Below, in pieces: positions 25,001 to 38,300 of a stretch of 64,000 nucleotides of DNA. The stretch is from Sipunculus nudus (taxonomy: Eukaryota > Annelida > Sipuncula > Golfingiida > Sipunculidae). A program made the position numbers and the translations under genes. Every line of letters begins with the position of its first letter. Within the stretch, counting starts at the first letter, position 1. The notes beneath the pieces are model-generated. The model worked only from the letters and a program-made list of their open reading frames with translations. It made no database searches and was not told where the DNA came from. The stretch covers positions 38,898,401 through 38,962,400 of the forward strand of contig CM049317.1 in assembly GCA_026874595.1 (NCBI GenBank), in the 5' to 3' direction.

Positions 25001-28000
25001 CCGTTTGTGGAAAACTTTCTCCCCTCTTCCCCTCTTCTCATTTCTGCCCTTCTCTTCCTCTATATTGATTTCTCACTCCCCTCCTTCTCTCTCTGTCTCT
25101 CTCTCTCCAGAATCACACTATTATAAAATTACAAGAGGGAATAAACATACAATGAACGTTATCCTAATTACTAATGTAAACTTAATCTATCTATTAAACA
25201 GCGTAAGGCAATTTTTGTGATTTTCCGTATCTCCTCTGGTACACCGTACGGATTGTCGTTATAAGTCGACATACATATGCTCCAGGTTTGTCCGAAGAGA
25301 TTCCACCCAATTTTATTTGCAATATTTGCGTATTACGTGCATAATTACTAATTTTAATATTTGCTCCCCTGCGGGCGCCTCTTATCTTTGTGTCTTCGGG
25401 CCCGGTAACACAATGGCCATACAATGTGTGATGGCGGGACATAGTTTTACTCCGAGAGCCCTATCTGGGGTTTTCGCACATTTCGCGGTCACAGGCCCGA
25501 AATAATCCCGATCGGCGATCCATTCTCAAAAGGGGGATCTTTGAAAGAATTGTACTGAAGAGTGCTCCTTCCTGCGACCCCCCTCACATGGTCAGATACG
25601 CTTGAGTGCACATCTACCGGGACGCATGAATCCATGATGGTTATACATTCGCTTACATCCCCGTCAAACGAGAAGGCGATCTCGCTGCGATCACCGAATT
25701 GTGGCAGATCGCCGTAGAGCGCAGCCAGAGTGGCCTTAAGTTTTCATGAGCTTCGTAGGAGCGAGATAGTGTCGCCTTGGGTCGTCATATGGTCACCATG
25801 AATGCCATGAGTGGCGACCAATTTTGAACATGGACAAAATTTCCGCCGCGGGGTCGCCGTGGATTTAAAGCGCAGTCAGATCGGAATTCGATCGCCATCA
25901 GTGTCCGAGCAGCGCAGTACCAGCTTCCTGACAGCGCAGGTCGATCGCCAGTAAACATGGTAGCATCGGTCTATCTGTTACGCTTCGCTGCCCCAGCACA
26001 CTTAACCCGCCGCTACCGAGACCTCGGTGACCTAGTGAGCTCTTTACATGCTTCGTACGGTGCTGCCGCTGCGCTTATGACGTGAAAGCGGCGCTCTCTC
26101 TGCGCCCAGTTGGATTCGACGTGTGCTGGCGTCTGCGCTCTGACGAAGCTCGCGGCGCCATCACACGTCGTGTCAGCGGGGCGAGAGCGGCATTGCAGTC
26201 ATACTTGGAGGGTTTTTACGATGTTAAGGGCGACCAACGGCGATCTACTAGGTCGCCGTGGTCGCCGTAAGGTCTCCTTCTCGTGTGATGGGGGCTTTAC
26301 GGTCGCACGAAGTCCAGGGCCTTGAATGCGATTGAGGTACTTGACAAATATCCACTAACACATGTAGGCCTACTATGTAACAGATGTAAAGAAAATAAAT
26401 GTTAATCAATTCACGTCGTGGTTGATACGGTGTGCTGTGTACACGTGGAGTGACACCAAGTTGTAGACACGTAATATTGACTTAAAATGTTTTGCAAATC
26501 GAGATTTTTTTTTCATTACTGCAGTTACAAATGTAAAACTCCTGTAAAATGTAAATTTAATACGTGTGTACTGGTATTTGTTTCTTTTACATGCATGTGC
26601 CATCTAATATTCAATATTGTTTATGTAAAACCCTTTGTTTTTAATCATTCAGTATGTATGCTTTTTACGTAGAAGTCATGGCAATCATTGTTACTATTTT
26701 CACAAATAAAACTGGTATCTGCGCATTTTCTTTTAAGGTCTATTCCATGGACGGTTTCTTTTGTATGTACATGTGATATTGTTGATATTTCCCATGTCAC
26801 ATGGTACATGTGTAATTATAGGTGACAATTTGTCAAAGACCCCGACAACATGTTAGGCACTAGCTTGGGACAACCATGTGCGAATGTACGCTGTTCCGAA
26901 ACATGTTCCGAACGCTGTTCCGAAAAATTTTTATCCACAACACCATACATATAATGGATCTTTATAGTTATAGCGTAACACGATTTGTGTGATTTTCGTA
27001 CCTCCGGATTTCCAGTGGATTTCCGATACCACCGTACGGATTGTTGTGCTCGCCCGAATCCGTGCGAAGCAGGGGTAATTGTTAGTATACTCTTAATAGC
27101 ATTTCTAAATTCATATACTGTGTACTTATGTTATGTTTTCTGTTATTCAACATCTTTTCTATGTATCGGAATGATGTGATATGTCAATGTATTTGTTTGT
27201 AACGTAACTGTTCTCATTTGTGTTTTTTTGTCATTTATTTTTAGTGATGTTTATGAATTTGTACTTGTATTGGATTCAATAAAAAAGTTCAAAAACACAT
27301 AAGGTTTAAGTACACTTCATGAAACCCAAGATGTTGGGCTGATACCATTGATAAAAATGGACAAAAAAATTTGAACAATTGAAAATAAAATCGAAAAAAG
27401 GTGGCACGACCTGTCTTCAGGAACTGATCAATGAGTATACTAGGTTTCAAGACACTAGTTGTAACCACGGCAGAGAAACTGATGTCACTGCTGTCATTTG
27501 ACAGTCACAAAAATAAAGATAAATGCGTAAAAAATATAAAAAAAATAGAGGTGTCGCCACCAACCTTTAGTAGCTGATCCATGATCAATTAGCATAGCAA
27601 GAATCATGGAAATCCAAGCATTAATTATTGAGATAATAAAGCTTTTGTTTAATTTTTTTATTATTATTCTGTGGTGCCAAAACAAGCCCCAGATATCGGA
27701 GATAACAGGTCGCAGAAACCTCCCTGGTTGTTCAGTTAGAAGATTCTAGGTCCGATGGGTATACGATATGTGCTGGGCTAACGGTCAGCCTAACAGGAGA
27801 CGACGGACAAAGGGTGATCGCCATAGCGCTAGATCAACATGACCGAAATTCATATGAGCTAAAAATGATTTCTTAATTGATATTTTTATTATTGAAATTT
27901 TTCACAATGAAACATCCAAGGAACAAAAAAAAATAACGGGACCCGGTACGATGTAACTCCAACCAAGCCTTTCAGATAATTCATATTTATGCTGAGAATC

Positions 28001-28636
28001 AAACTACCATAATTGCAACAACCAAGGTTACAGCATCTCCTATCGATATGTAGAGTGATGCGAGTACTTACAGACTTCTGTCGTGACCCCGGTGGCGGTG
28101 GCGGTGGATGGTTTGTCAGTTTCTGTCTGTGATGCCGTCGTGCGGGCTGTTTTAAAAAGAGAAGTCTTGATTAAATTTAATAAACACATTTATAGACCAT
28201 GTGAGAAGAAAAATGAGACAATGCGTAAATACGTAACCCTGCAATGTTGCACTAATAAGCATCCAAGCCCAAACCGTGTACACATCAACAGATCTATCTA
28301 CAGCAACCAACTTCCGAACAAGGACCCTCACAGCGCTATTCAGGGAAGCTCATTGAAAGATGACAAATTAAAAACTTAAGTCACAATCTGTTTCATATTC
28401 GTGTACATCCCTTTCTCGCATTTCATTGAAGCGTTTGCATACTTCACCTACTTTTATTGTACCAGACAATACACAACGCAATATCATGGGCCTGTTTGAA
28501 TAAAATTTAAAGCATTTGTGATATATATGTGCATAATTTTTAATTTGATCTATTGGATCCGGACAAACTTTCATAAATTGTGATTTAGGAACAGATATAT
28601 TTACGCCACAGGCAATTTTCCTCATTAGGCACTTAA

Positions 28637-28692
<56 letters not shown>

Positions 28693-28754
28693 ATTATTAT
28701 TATTAAATTGTACTTATTAAATTATTATTATTATTATAATTATTATTATATTAA

Positions 28755-28805
<51 letters not shown>

Positions 28806-29255
28806 TGTATTATTATTATTATTGATGTTATAATTATTTTTATTATTATTATTATTATTATTATGTTATAATATTATTTAATTATTCTTTTTATTAAATT
28901 ATTATGATCAAATATTATCATTATTGCTGTTATTATTATTATTATTATCATTATTATTAATAGTTATTATCATCAAATTATTATTAATACGATTATTATC
29001 GCTGTTGTTATATTATGATTATTATTATCATTTACTTACTATTAACATATTATTAAAATATTATTATTTTTATTAAATTTTTAAAAATTATTATTATTAA
29101 ATTATCATTATCTAATTATAATTTATATAACAATTATTATTGCTGTTTTTATTATTATTATTAGTAGTAGTAGTAAAAGTAGTAGTTATAGTATTGCTGT
29201 TATTATTATTATCATTATCATTAAAATATTTTATCATTATTAGTATTATTATTGC

Positions 29256-29316
<61 letters not shown>

Positions 29317-32300
29317 AATTTTGATTACTAGCATATTATCTTTTCTCGCGTTGAGACAGCTTTGCGCTTCTTCGACCGAGACGCATTTTCTATGGACCGT
29401 GTTAGAACCCGGTCGTGTTTTTAACAGGCCGAGCTGGATACACTGGCAAAGATTCTGACAGAAGCCCATTCTCGAAATAATGTAAAATGTCTCATAATTT
29501 GTGAAAAACTATTGAAAATGACCCCTTTATAACACACTTGGCATTGGTCCCGACCCTTCAAGATAACCAGTGGCCCATGGGCCACGACGGTCAGATTGAA
29601 CCTTGAACAATGGACAGAATGACTTCCATAGTGCTCAAAATCATGGATTTTGCCCATAGCCCTTAGGAAACAGGAAACAGCGACCTTATTTGAGATTCCC
29701 AGGAAGATTTACCAGGAACTCCCCAGATCAGGAAAGTGGCAAAAAAAAGTAAGTGCCCTAGAAAAAAAGAGAGTTATCTTCTTCGAAATAAAGATTGAAA
29801 AAAATAGCGGCATTTTAGCACATTTTATCACAGGCTGGATAAAGATGTGCTTCGTATACTAAGTATGTGGAAATCAGAAACATACGTGGTGCTCAACCCT
29901 CTGCATGAAGATAAGGGCATTTAGATCCAAAAGTTAAGATTTGTATCCTGTCGGACTTTCTAGGTGATCAAAATTAGGGTTTCTCCTCCTAGCTCACAGG
30001 ATATGATTCACGATGCTCACAGGATATAGATCACGATGTTCACAGGATATGATTCACGATGCTCACAGGATATAGATCACGATGCTCACAGGATAATAGA
30101 TCACGATGCTCACAGGATATATATCACGATAATAACAGGATATGATTCACGATGCTCACAGGATATAGATCACGATGCTCACAGGATAATAGATCACGGT
30201 GGTCACAGGATATAGATCACGACGCCCTTATTTCAAGATTCGATGGAGACTTGGCAAGGACCTTCCTGGATGTCATAGTAAAAGATTTTGGGTCCGTCAG
30301 TAAAGTTTTGTGCTCTGTCTAATTGTCTGTATTCTCCGAATCATATTTTTGGCCAGTCTCTTACAGAATATAGGTCACATCGGCCTAGTAACAGGTTTCC
30401 AAAGACATTTACATAAGATTCTATGCCAAATGGATACAATTTGTGACCTGACTCGCTGATTGCTCAAAATAATTTTGGACCTCAAAATAAAGGACCTCCC
30501 TAGACGTTCAGGTAGAGGTTTCTAGGTCTACCCTGTCTGTCTGGCTGATCAAAATCATGTTTTGACCAGTCACTGACAGAATACAGGTCATTAGGACCAC
30601 CCTGGATGTACAGTTAGAAGTTTCTAGGTCTAACAGTTACGTTTTGTACCCTGTTTACGTCCAGACTGCTTCATTTGAAGATCTCAAACATATACAAAAA
30701 ATAGAGAGAATAAAGGTAGAACCACTAGTCATCAGGAACTGATCAAACTGTCCATGATCCGTATGCATGAAAATAATCATGGCAATCGATGCATTAATTA
30801 TTCAGATACTGGAGCTTTTGTATTATTTTATATAAAAAAAAATATTATGGAGTGTACAAATAGTCCCCGTACTTCGGAGAATATAGGTCACAGTGACCTA
30901 ATTTAAAGTGTCCAAGGAGATTTTTAATTGATCTCCCTGGATGTTCAGTTAAAACGTTTCTAGGTCTAACAGCTACGATTTGTACCCTGTTAACGGACGG
31001 AGACTGACAGACAGAGACAACGGATAAAGAGTAATCGCTATAGCACAGATGACTTACAACAGTCAGCAGAGCTAACAATAAATGGCCTGTCCAAATCGTG
31101 GCTACGGAGCAGCTGTCTGACAACGGCTGAGTGCCTCCACCGTCATTCATAATGTAGGTTATCATTATTAATAAGAATAATCATTAGTGAAAGCTCCCGT
31201 TGTGATATTTGTGAGAAAAAGCCTAACAACATACCTGTGACATACCAGTTTGTGGTTTCCCATTGGTTAGTCTGGTTTGCCTTGCTAGAGGGCGCTGTGA
31301 TGCTCTCCGTGGTTACGGGACCTAAAAGTGTGAGATAGAAGCACTAACACCATCCTCCACCGTCAGCATGAACAGGTTATACGTACCAAGTAACATAGTG
31401 ATCATACTAACCGTACCGTGGTATAAATACATCAGTGAAACCATCACCAAAACCATAACAAACTGCCACAAACCGAAATAACATTAATAAAAACAATTGT
31501 AACCGCCGAGACTAATTTTATAAATCCTACCCATACTTATATTATTATGTTCCATAAAAGAGTTTACATGCGCTAAGACTGCATGATATTTTCTGTTTAA
31601 GTACAGGAACCATCGGTAATAAAAGGATTGACGTAGATTTATTGAGGAATAAAGATATGCATTCTACATTTCCACGATTCCCAGTTATTACATAATATTA
31701 TACATCACCGACACGTAGTTCAAATCAGCAACGTAAACTACTAGAGGGGCAAAGGTTTGTACATTACTGTGACAAATGTAGGCAGAGATGATAACTTATG
31801 GGCAGACCATATATGTGTGTGTGTGTGTGTGTGTTTACACATAAATACATAAATATTTTAGACACTTCACGTTTCTAAAGGTATTTTAAGTTACAGGCAA
31901 CAATATATAAGGTCAATTATTTTCTGTAAACCTTTGTCAATTCATGCTTCAATCACATTCTGGAAGCTGATTTCTTATTATTTCAAGAATTGACTAGTTT
32001 TTCTTCGAGACGATGTTTATCCCACATTTGTCTTACATTTGGTCGTCATATTATTTCATGAATAAGATATTTTCTACGATGTGCATAGAGAGTATATAGC
32101 GACAAATATTCAACTAAGTTAGGAAAGTGATATCTACGATAATACAAAGCAGGGGTGCGGTGCAGTCATTGGCAAGAAACACAAAGTGAGGTTTGAGTGG
32201 CAGCTGGGTTAATCCAAGCAGTCGTATTAGAGCTTAAGGCAGGATTCAGTTGGCAGGTAACTGGTTCATAAATGTAAAAACAAGTATAACAATCACCATA

Positions 32301-35300
32301 TGTATATATGACCAGAATTCTTCGAAAGTGAACGTAAGTTCCACAGAAATAGCAAAGTTCAAACACAAGATGTTGATATAATCGACGCTGTCACACAGCT
32401 ATACAGAGTTGTCACTGTGTGTGTACAGAATGTTACCAGGAAACCGACAGTGTGAGACCAGCTGATAAACAGATGTCCGATCTCATCTCACCTTGGTCAG
32501 ATGGCACTGACGTCAGCACCCCGGTTTGTCTCCGTGACAGAGGGTGCTGACGTCACGGCTTCCTTTGCTGTTATTTTTCGTCGGATGGTAAGGACAACTC
32601 AGTTTTACTGTACGTATGCTTTCGGTTTCAATATAGACTGTTCCTTTCATAGTGGTTCGTCCCGGTAATCCAGTCACTGTACTCTCTACTCTGTTGCCTG
32701 TTTCTGTTTTAGTAACACCTGGGAAACCTGTAGCGTAATCAACAATCCTCAAAGTCACTTGAACTTGTATATCTGTACTGGTAGTTACACTTGTGCGCCC
32801 AGTCACGTTATTTAACCTTGCACATGGAGTTGCTGTTGTATTTTTGTTAAACACTATAGTAATTATTTTTAATACTATTATATACCGCTGATGTCGATAC
32901 TGACTGCGCTTGTGTCTTTGTTGTTTGGTTTGCCTCAGATGTGACCGGTTTCTTAATATTGTATGAGAGGTAATCTCTGTTTTTGATGTTAAATCTGCAC
33001 TTTTTTGTGTTTCTTTCCAATGTGTCCCAGTCTGTCAGCATGGCGGGTGACATACGTGCATTAGCTACTTGCGAGTGAATAGGGTTTAGTGTCGCGGAAT
33101 CTAGAGTAATATCAGAAAAAACTACTGGAACAGGAAATGTTCGTAACAGCTAAGCTCGCTTGTGTGTTTGGTGAAGAAAAATTGAAAATAAGCTCTGCAG
33201 TTCTATTAGCAAGACTATAAGCTTTGGTGGAGTTTCTGTTGAAGGATTACCAATGAGGCGTGTCGACGAGGTTTGTGCGGAGAAGACAGACCTGGCCGTT
33301 CCTCCATGGATTGTCGAGTCAGGCTGTTGAATTTCAGTGGCAGGCGTCTCAGAAATACCTGCTACATTGGAAGATCTAGACAACTGTGTACGAGTTTCTG
33401 AACCGAACCTTACATTGTTGGTTATTATCGGTGATGCCGTGGTACTTCCTGAAAGCAAACTTGACCATGGCGTTGTTAATATGGTAACGGAATCGGAACT
33501 GATCGCGTCATCCGCTGGTGATAATAAATCTTTTTCGCTCGTGGTACTCACGGCTGAAACCCTCGTGGTACTCAAGGCTAAAGCCTCGGTAGCACTCACG
33601 GCTATAGCCTCGGTAGTACTCACGGCTGAAGTCCCGGTAGTACTAAACGCTGAAACCCCCGTGGTACTCAAGGCTAAAGCCGCGGTAGCATTCACGGCTA
33701 AAGCCTCGATAGTACTCATGAATGAAGCCCTTGTTGAGTACTTCGTTATTCTGGTCGCCTCAGCGTATGGCGTTCGTGAAGTTTTTGTAGTGAAGGAGGT
33801 AGTTCTGCTAAAATTCAATAATGGTGGTTGTTTAGTGGATATTTTGTTATGTGCTGAAGCTGTGACGAGAGTTCCTACAATCGGGCTATAGTTGGCACTA
33901 GTGGCGTCAGTATTCCTCTGAATGGATTGTTGAGTGACACCTTCTGATGTGAACTGTCTAATGTTTTTAGTCGAACCCGCGCCAGAGAGTAACATACTTG
34001 ACATATCAGCTTCATTTGTGTTGGAGGGTTCACCTGTCAGAATCGTACTTTGATAAGAGTTCGGGGAAATATCTGATGACTGCGTAGTGATGTGTACAGT
34101 AGTTGGCAGTAATTTCGCAGCACTATTGCTGGTGATTTTAGCAGCACTATTTCTGGTGACTGTTAAAGAGATTCCTTTCGCTTCGTCAGAAGATACTATG
34201 GAATCCGAAAATGACACATTATATGCTTGCTGCGTGATGGCAGAGGATTTGCTAGGTTGTGCAGAAACAGTGGACGGCTCTATATTAGAAAAGAAATTAC
34301 TTGATGCAGCTGTCCCGAGCGCAGCGAAGGGATTCCTCGTAACTGCAGAATTTGGAGTTTTCCGTGAAGAGTGATCCCGAACTTGTTTCCTGGTGGTTGG
34401 AAATGTCACAGAATCAAACCTAGGGTCTGATACAGAAATTCTTAAACAGACAGAGGCCGTGTCCGTGCTTGTTCTTGGACCCTTCGTCTTCATGACAGAC
34501 ACTTTGGGGAGCTGTGAGGAAGCAGTGGCTGAGCCTAAATCAGTCACTCGCCTACTTGACACAGTCTTATGCTCCACTTCATTTGAAGTTACAATAGAAC
34601 GATCCGTAGTTGCCCCAGCTGTGAAAGACCCAGCGTTGATAGCTTTGACAGAAGTTCCAATTAAAATGCCAGAAGAAATTTCGGTGCTTAACTTTGGAGC
34701 GTTAGTTTTTGAAGTTAGGCTAGGCGTTTGAGTAAACTGTGCGGGAAACGCGGATGAACCTACATTAGAAACCGACTTACTTGTTCCAGGGAAATTACTG
34801 GAGCTGATTGTTCTCTCTATGCCTGAAGCATTTGGCTTTAGGTTGGGAGCTATGTTTGAAAAGTCAGCTGTTTCCGGGTTATCTGTAACTGTAGTAAGTG
34901 TTGTAATTGTCGCTGGTTTGTCTGTATCCGTTTTATTTGTCCGCAGTTTGTCGATTATTGTTGTTAATGTTGACAATGTCTCCAATTTGTCTGTCAAGGT
35001 TGTATGCATTTTTACCGCCTCTAGTTTGTCAGTAACTGTTGTAATTGGGTCCGTGATGTCTGTAACTATTGTTACTGTTGTTTCTGCCTCAAATTTGTTT
35101 GTAACTCTTCTAGGTGTTGCGGCAGTTCCCGAGTTATCTGTAACTGAAGTATGGGTCGTTAATGTCGCTGGTTTGTCTGTATCTGTTTTATCTGTCTGCA
35201 GGTTGTCTGTCGCTGTTGTTTGTGTCGTCGCTGTCTCCAGGTTTCCTGTAAATGTTGTACTTGGCTCCAGTTTGTCTGTTACTTTTGTACTTGCCTCCGT

Positions 35301-38300
35301 ATTGTCTGTAATTATAGCTTCCATTGTTACCGTCTCTAAATGGTCTGTAACTCTTGTCAGTGTTTCTGGGTTGTCTGTAACTGAAGTAACTGTGTCTGAC
35401 ACTTTTGTTACTGTTGTTTCTGTCTCGTGTTTGTCTGTTACTGCTGTAAATGTAGTAGCTGTCGTAGCGTTGTTGGTGTTATTTGTTGCCGTTGTCCTTT
35501 TGACGTTGAATGGTGTGATTCTGCTGATTTCATCAAGTGTCGTTTGCTGTGCTACGGAGGAAATGCGAGTTAGACGTGTGAGTATGGTAGACAAGTCTAT
35601 ATTAGAACCCGACTTACTTGACACAACTGCTCCAGTCAGAGTGATTTGACTTTGTGTAACTGAAGAATTTAAATATGGTGTAGAAAGGTTCTCTGCTATC
35701 GAGGTGAGTACTCTGTTCGTGGTTGTTGGAGATTTTGCTGTGCCATTGCTTTTAGCTGGAACAGCGTCGGAGACACCAGTATAGGTCGTTAGTTTGGTTA
35801 TACCCTTTGTCTGGGTGAGGTATACAGGAACATTAGTCACGGACTTGCTTGGCACAAACGTTCGGATGGCAGCAGACGAGCCTTGGGTCATGGAGGCAGA
35901 GGTCTCTCCTGCGGCGACCGTCAACTCAGTGATTAAATTAGGGGAATTAGTCACTGTGCCGGCTCTTTGCTTCGTTATCCCCGGTGCATGGGTTTGTCTT
36001 GCAGGAACTGTGGTCAAATCGACTTCTGAAACCGACTTACTTGTCTTTGGTGTAGAACTGTCGCCCGTGATGTGGCTTGTTTCTTGAACATGCAGAGTTG
36101 TATCACTAGCACCATCCGTTATTGCCGGACCCGTTGTAGATCCAGCACTGTAGTCTTTTCCAGGTGTTTCTGTCACCGTACTGTTGATCCCCAGAGCAGA
36201 GGGTGATGTGTTAACTCTACTAGTGTGATCTAGAGCTGTGTTAATGTCTGTACTAGGCCTATCTGAAGGTCCAATCTTTGTAATATTTAAAGAGACGACA
36301 GTTGTAAAATAATTGCTTGTCAGGCCTAGGTTACTTGCTACTGTACTTCCGGTTTGAGTCGTATAAACAGGAGAGTTATTTGTACTCGTTTTTCCTTCAG
36401 TGATGGTTCTTTGAAGATACGTGGGGCTGATGCCAGGCGTTGAAACAAGAGTGTGCTGGGTTGTTTCATTGAGTACACCACCGCTGGTTATTGGCACAGT
36501 CTCAGTGGTAATTTTGCCGTTTGTAGGCATTCCTGGAATAGTCTCTGAAGATATTACTGAAGAGGAAGTAGTTAGATAATCCGTCGTCAGCGGGGGCCCT
36601 ACAAATGGTAAAACATTAAACCCGCACACCAGAGCATCAGATGGCGACGACCAATCGACAAGGGAACACCAATCAGGCATTGTCACAAATTACACAGCGC
36701 GGTTTGTAATGAGAAATGGGCAGGGGTGAAAGGTTGTACTGACTGACACGTACCATGAAGACAACATGTAACACCTTATATTTATATTTCACATCAAAAT
36801 CTACTAAATTAATTCATTCAGGTCAAGTCATTACAATCAAACATAAAAACCAAAAACCCATCACTTAACACTTGACGTTACCGGACAATCTGTTATATAT
36901 TTAGGATGAAGCGGGAGAAGAGCTTATCTAGGCGTTTTATACTTTCGCGCCGACGACCAAATTTTACTTTTAAGGTATTTTTATTTTTAAGGTTCCTCAG
37001 AAAAACAGACTTCTCTTAGATGGAAACTCATCGCTGATATAACATGGTTATACACCTTTACTGCATATGATATTACAACTCATCTGACGCCTGAGTCACA
37101 AACTTACCAACGTATTTTTGACAAATGTATCGCCGCAAAGAGTCGCACGGTTGGTTTGACCACCCTTTCTCTGTGCTAAAAAATAAACATGAGGCATTTG
37201 CAAGTGTAGGTCGCAGCTTGTCTGCATAGGTGACAGGATCGTCTGAAATAAATATAAAACAATTTGCCAGACTTGTACATTTAAATATATATTTCATATG
37301 GTAATCCTAAAAAGCATTTGTACCAGGAACACATTTGTATATGCCTAACGCCTGTTTTGTAATCCTGGTTAAATAGATATGTTTAAACAGAAAAGGCTGC
37401 AGGAAATCCAACGCATACCCAACGTAGCGGTTCACGTCAATGGTATATTATTATACACATATATATATATATATTGTATGGACAAAGAGGAGTTGGGGTA
37501 AAATTTAAGTGAAACTGCATAGAAGATATTGGTTAAATTATATAAAAAATACATTAAAATCATGGGCTCTTCTGATGGTGGCAAACTGACGTCGTTTCAG
37601 TATGATGCAGCAGTAGGAACTGTACACCTTAGGCAGCTATGTTGCTAGCGAGTTTTTTTTTCATAAATTTACAAGAGACTTAAGACAGCTGTGTTGCTAG
37701 CGAGGTTTTCAAAAATTTACAAGATGGAAGAGATTTGCATTTCTTACTACAAATTCAAATTCGCCTTTATCGCATTGCGTCATCATTTCTTTCTATGTTT
37801 TATATAACTAGCATGAATTGTGCATATTGCACTCACTTGTCGTCCATCGCCACTCGTTTTTAAACAAACCGATCCAGAACTCGACTACAGTATCTTTTGT
37901 TCCCACTCTACCTGGGGAATACACTGCATCCGATATTTCATTGTCACTCATTAATCGTTCAACCACCGACATCAAGGTGGCGTTGTCGTGCAGATTGGCC
38001 AGACCGCCGCCCAGTCTTTGACACTCTGATTTGGCTTTGTACCACGTGGCTCCCGTTTCCAGGACGACATAGCATACACTTCCATAAAACTTGGTTAAAT
38101 TTCCAACATTTGCGCACTGTGCTTCGTTTGTGGCTGCTGTAATAAAAAGGATAACTACCATCGCATAGTAATTATAATTTCATTCATTTGGGACACATTA
38201 ATGTACGTTTGTTAATTTTTTATAAGTTTGTTTCCTCAAAATAATCTTTTATGCCAATGAAAGTTTATATACATACTTTTTATGGAGCTAGTATATCTGA

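Noticed and set aside
29140-29469. Poly-Ile and poly-Asn frames
   Set aside because: Translation of the (TTA)n microsatellite.
33337-36087. Plus-strand open frames of 95-276 codons
   Set aside because: They are antisense shadows of the mucin exon; Ser/Thr codons on one strand give few stops on the other.
37808-38161. Met at the start of the CTLD2 frame as a translation start with signal peptide
   Set aside because: The hydrophobic start lies in the intron before a good acceptor; the true signal peptide is on exon 1, with phases that fit.
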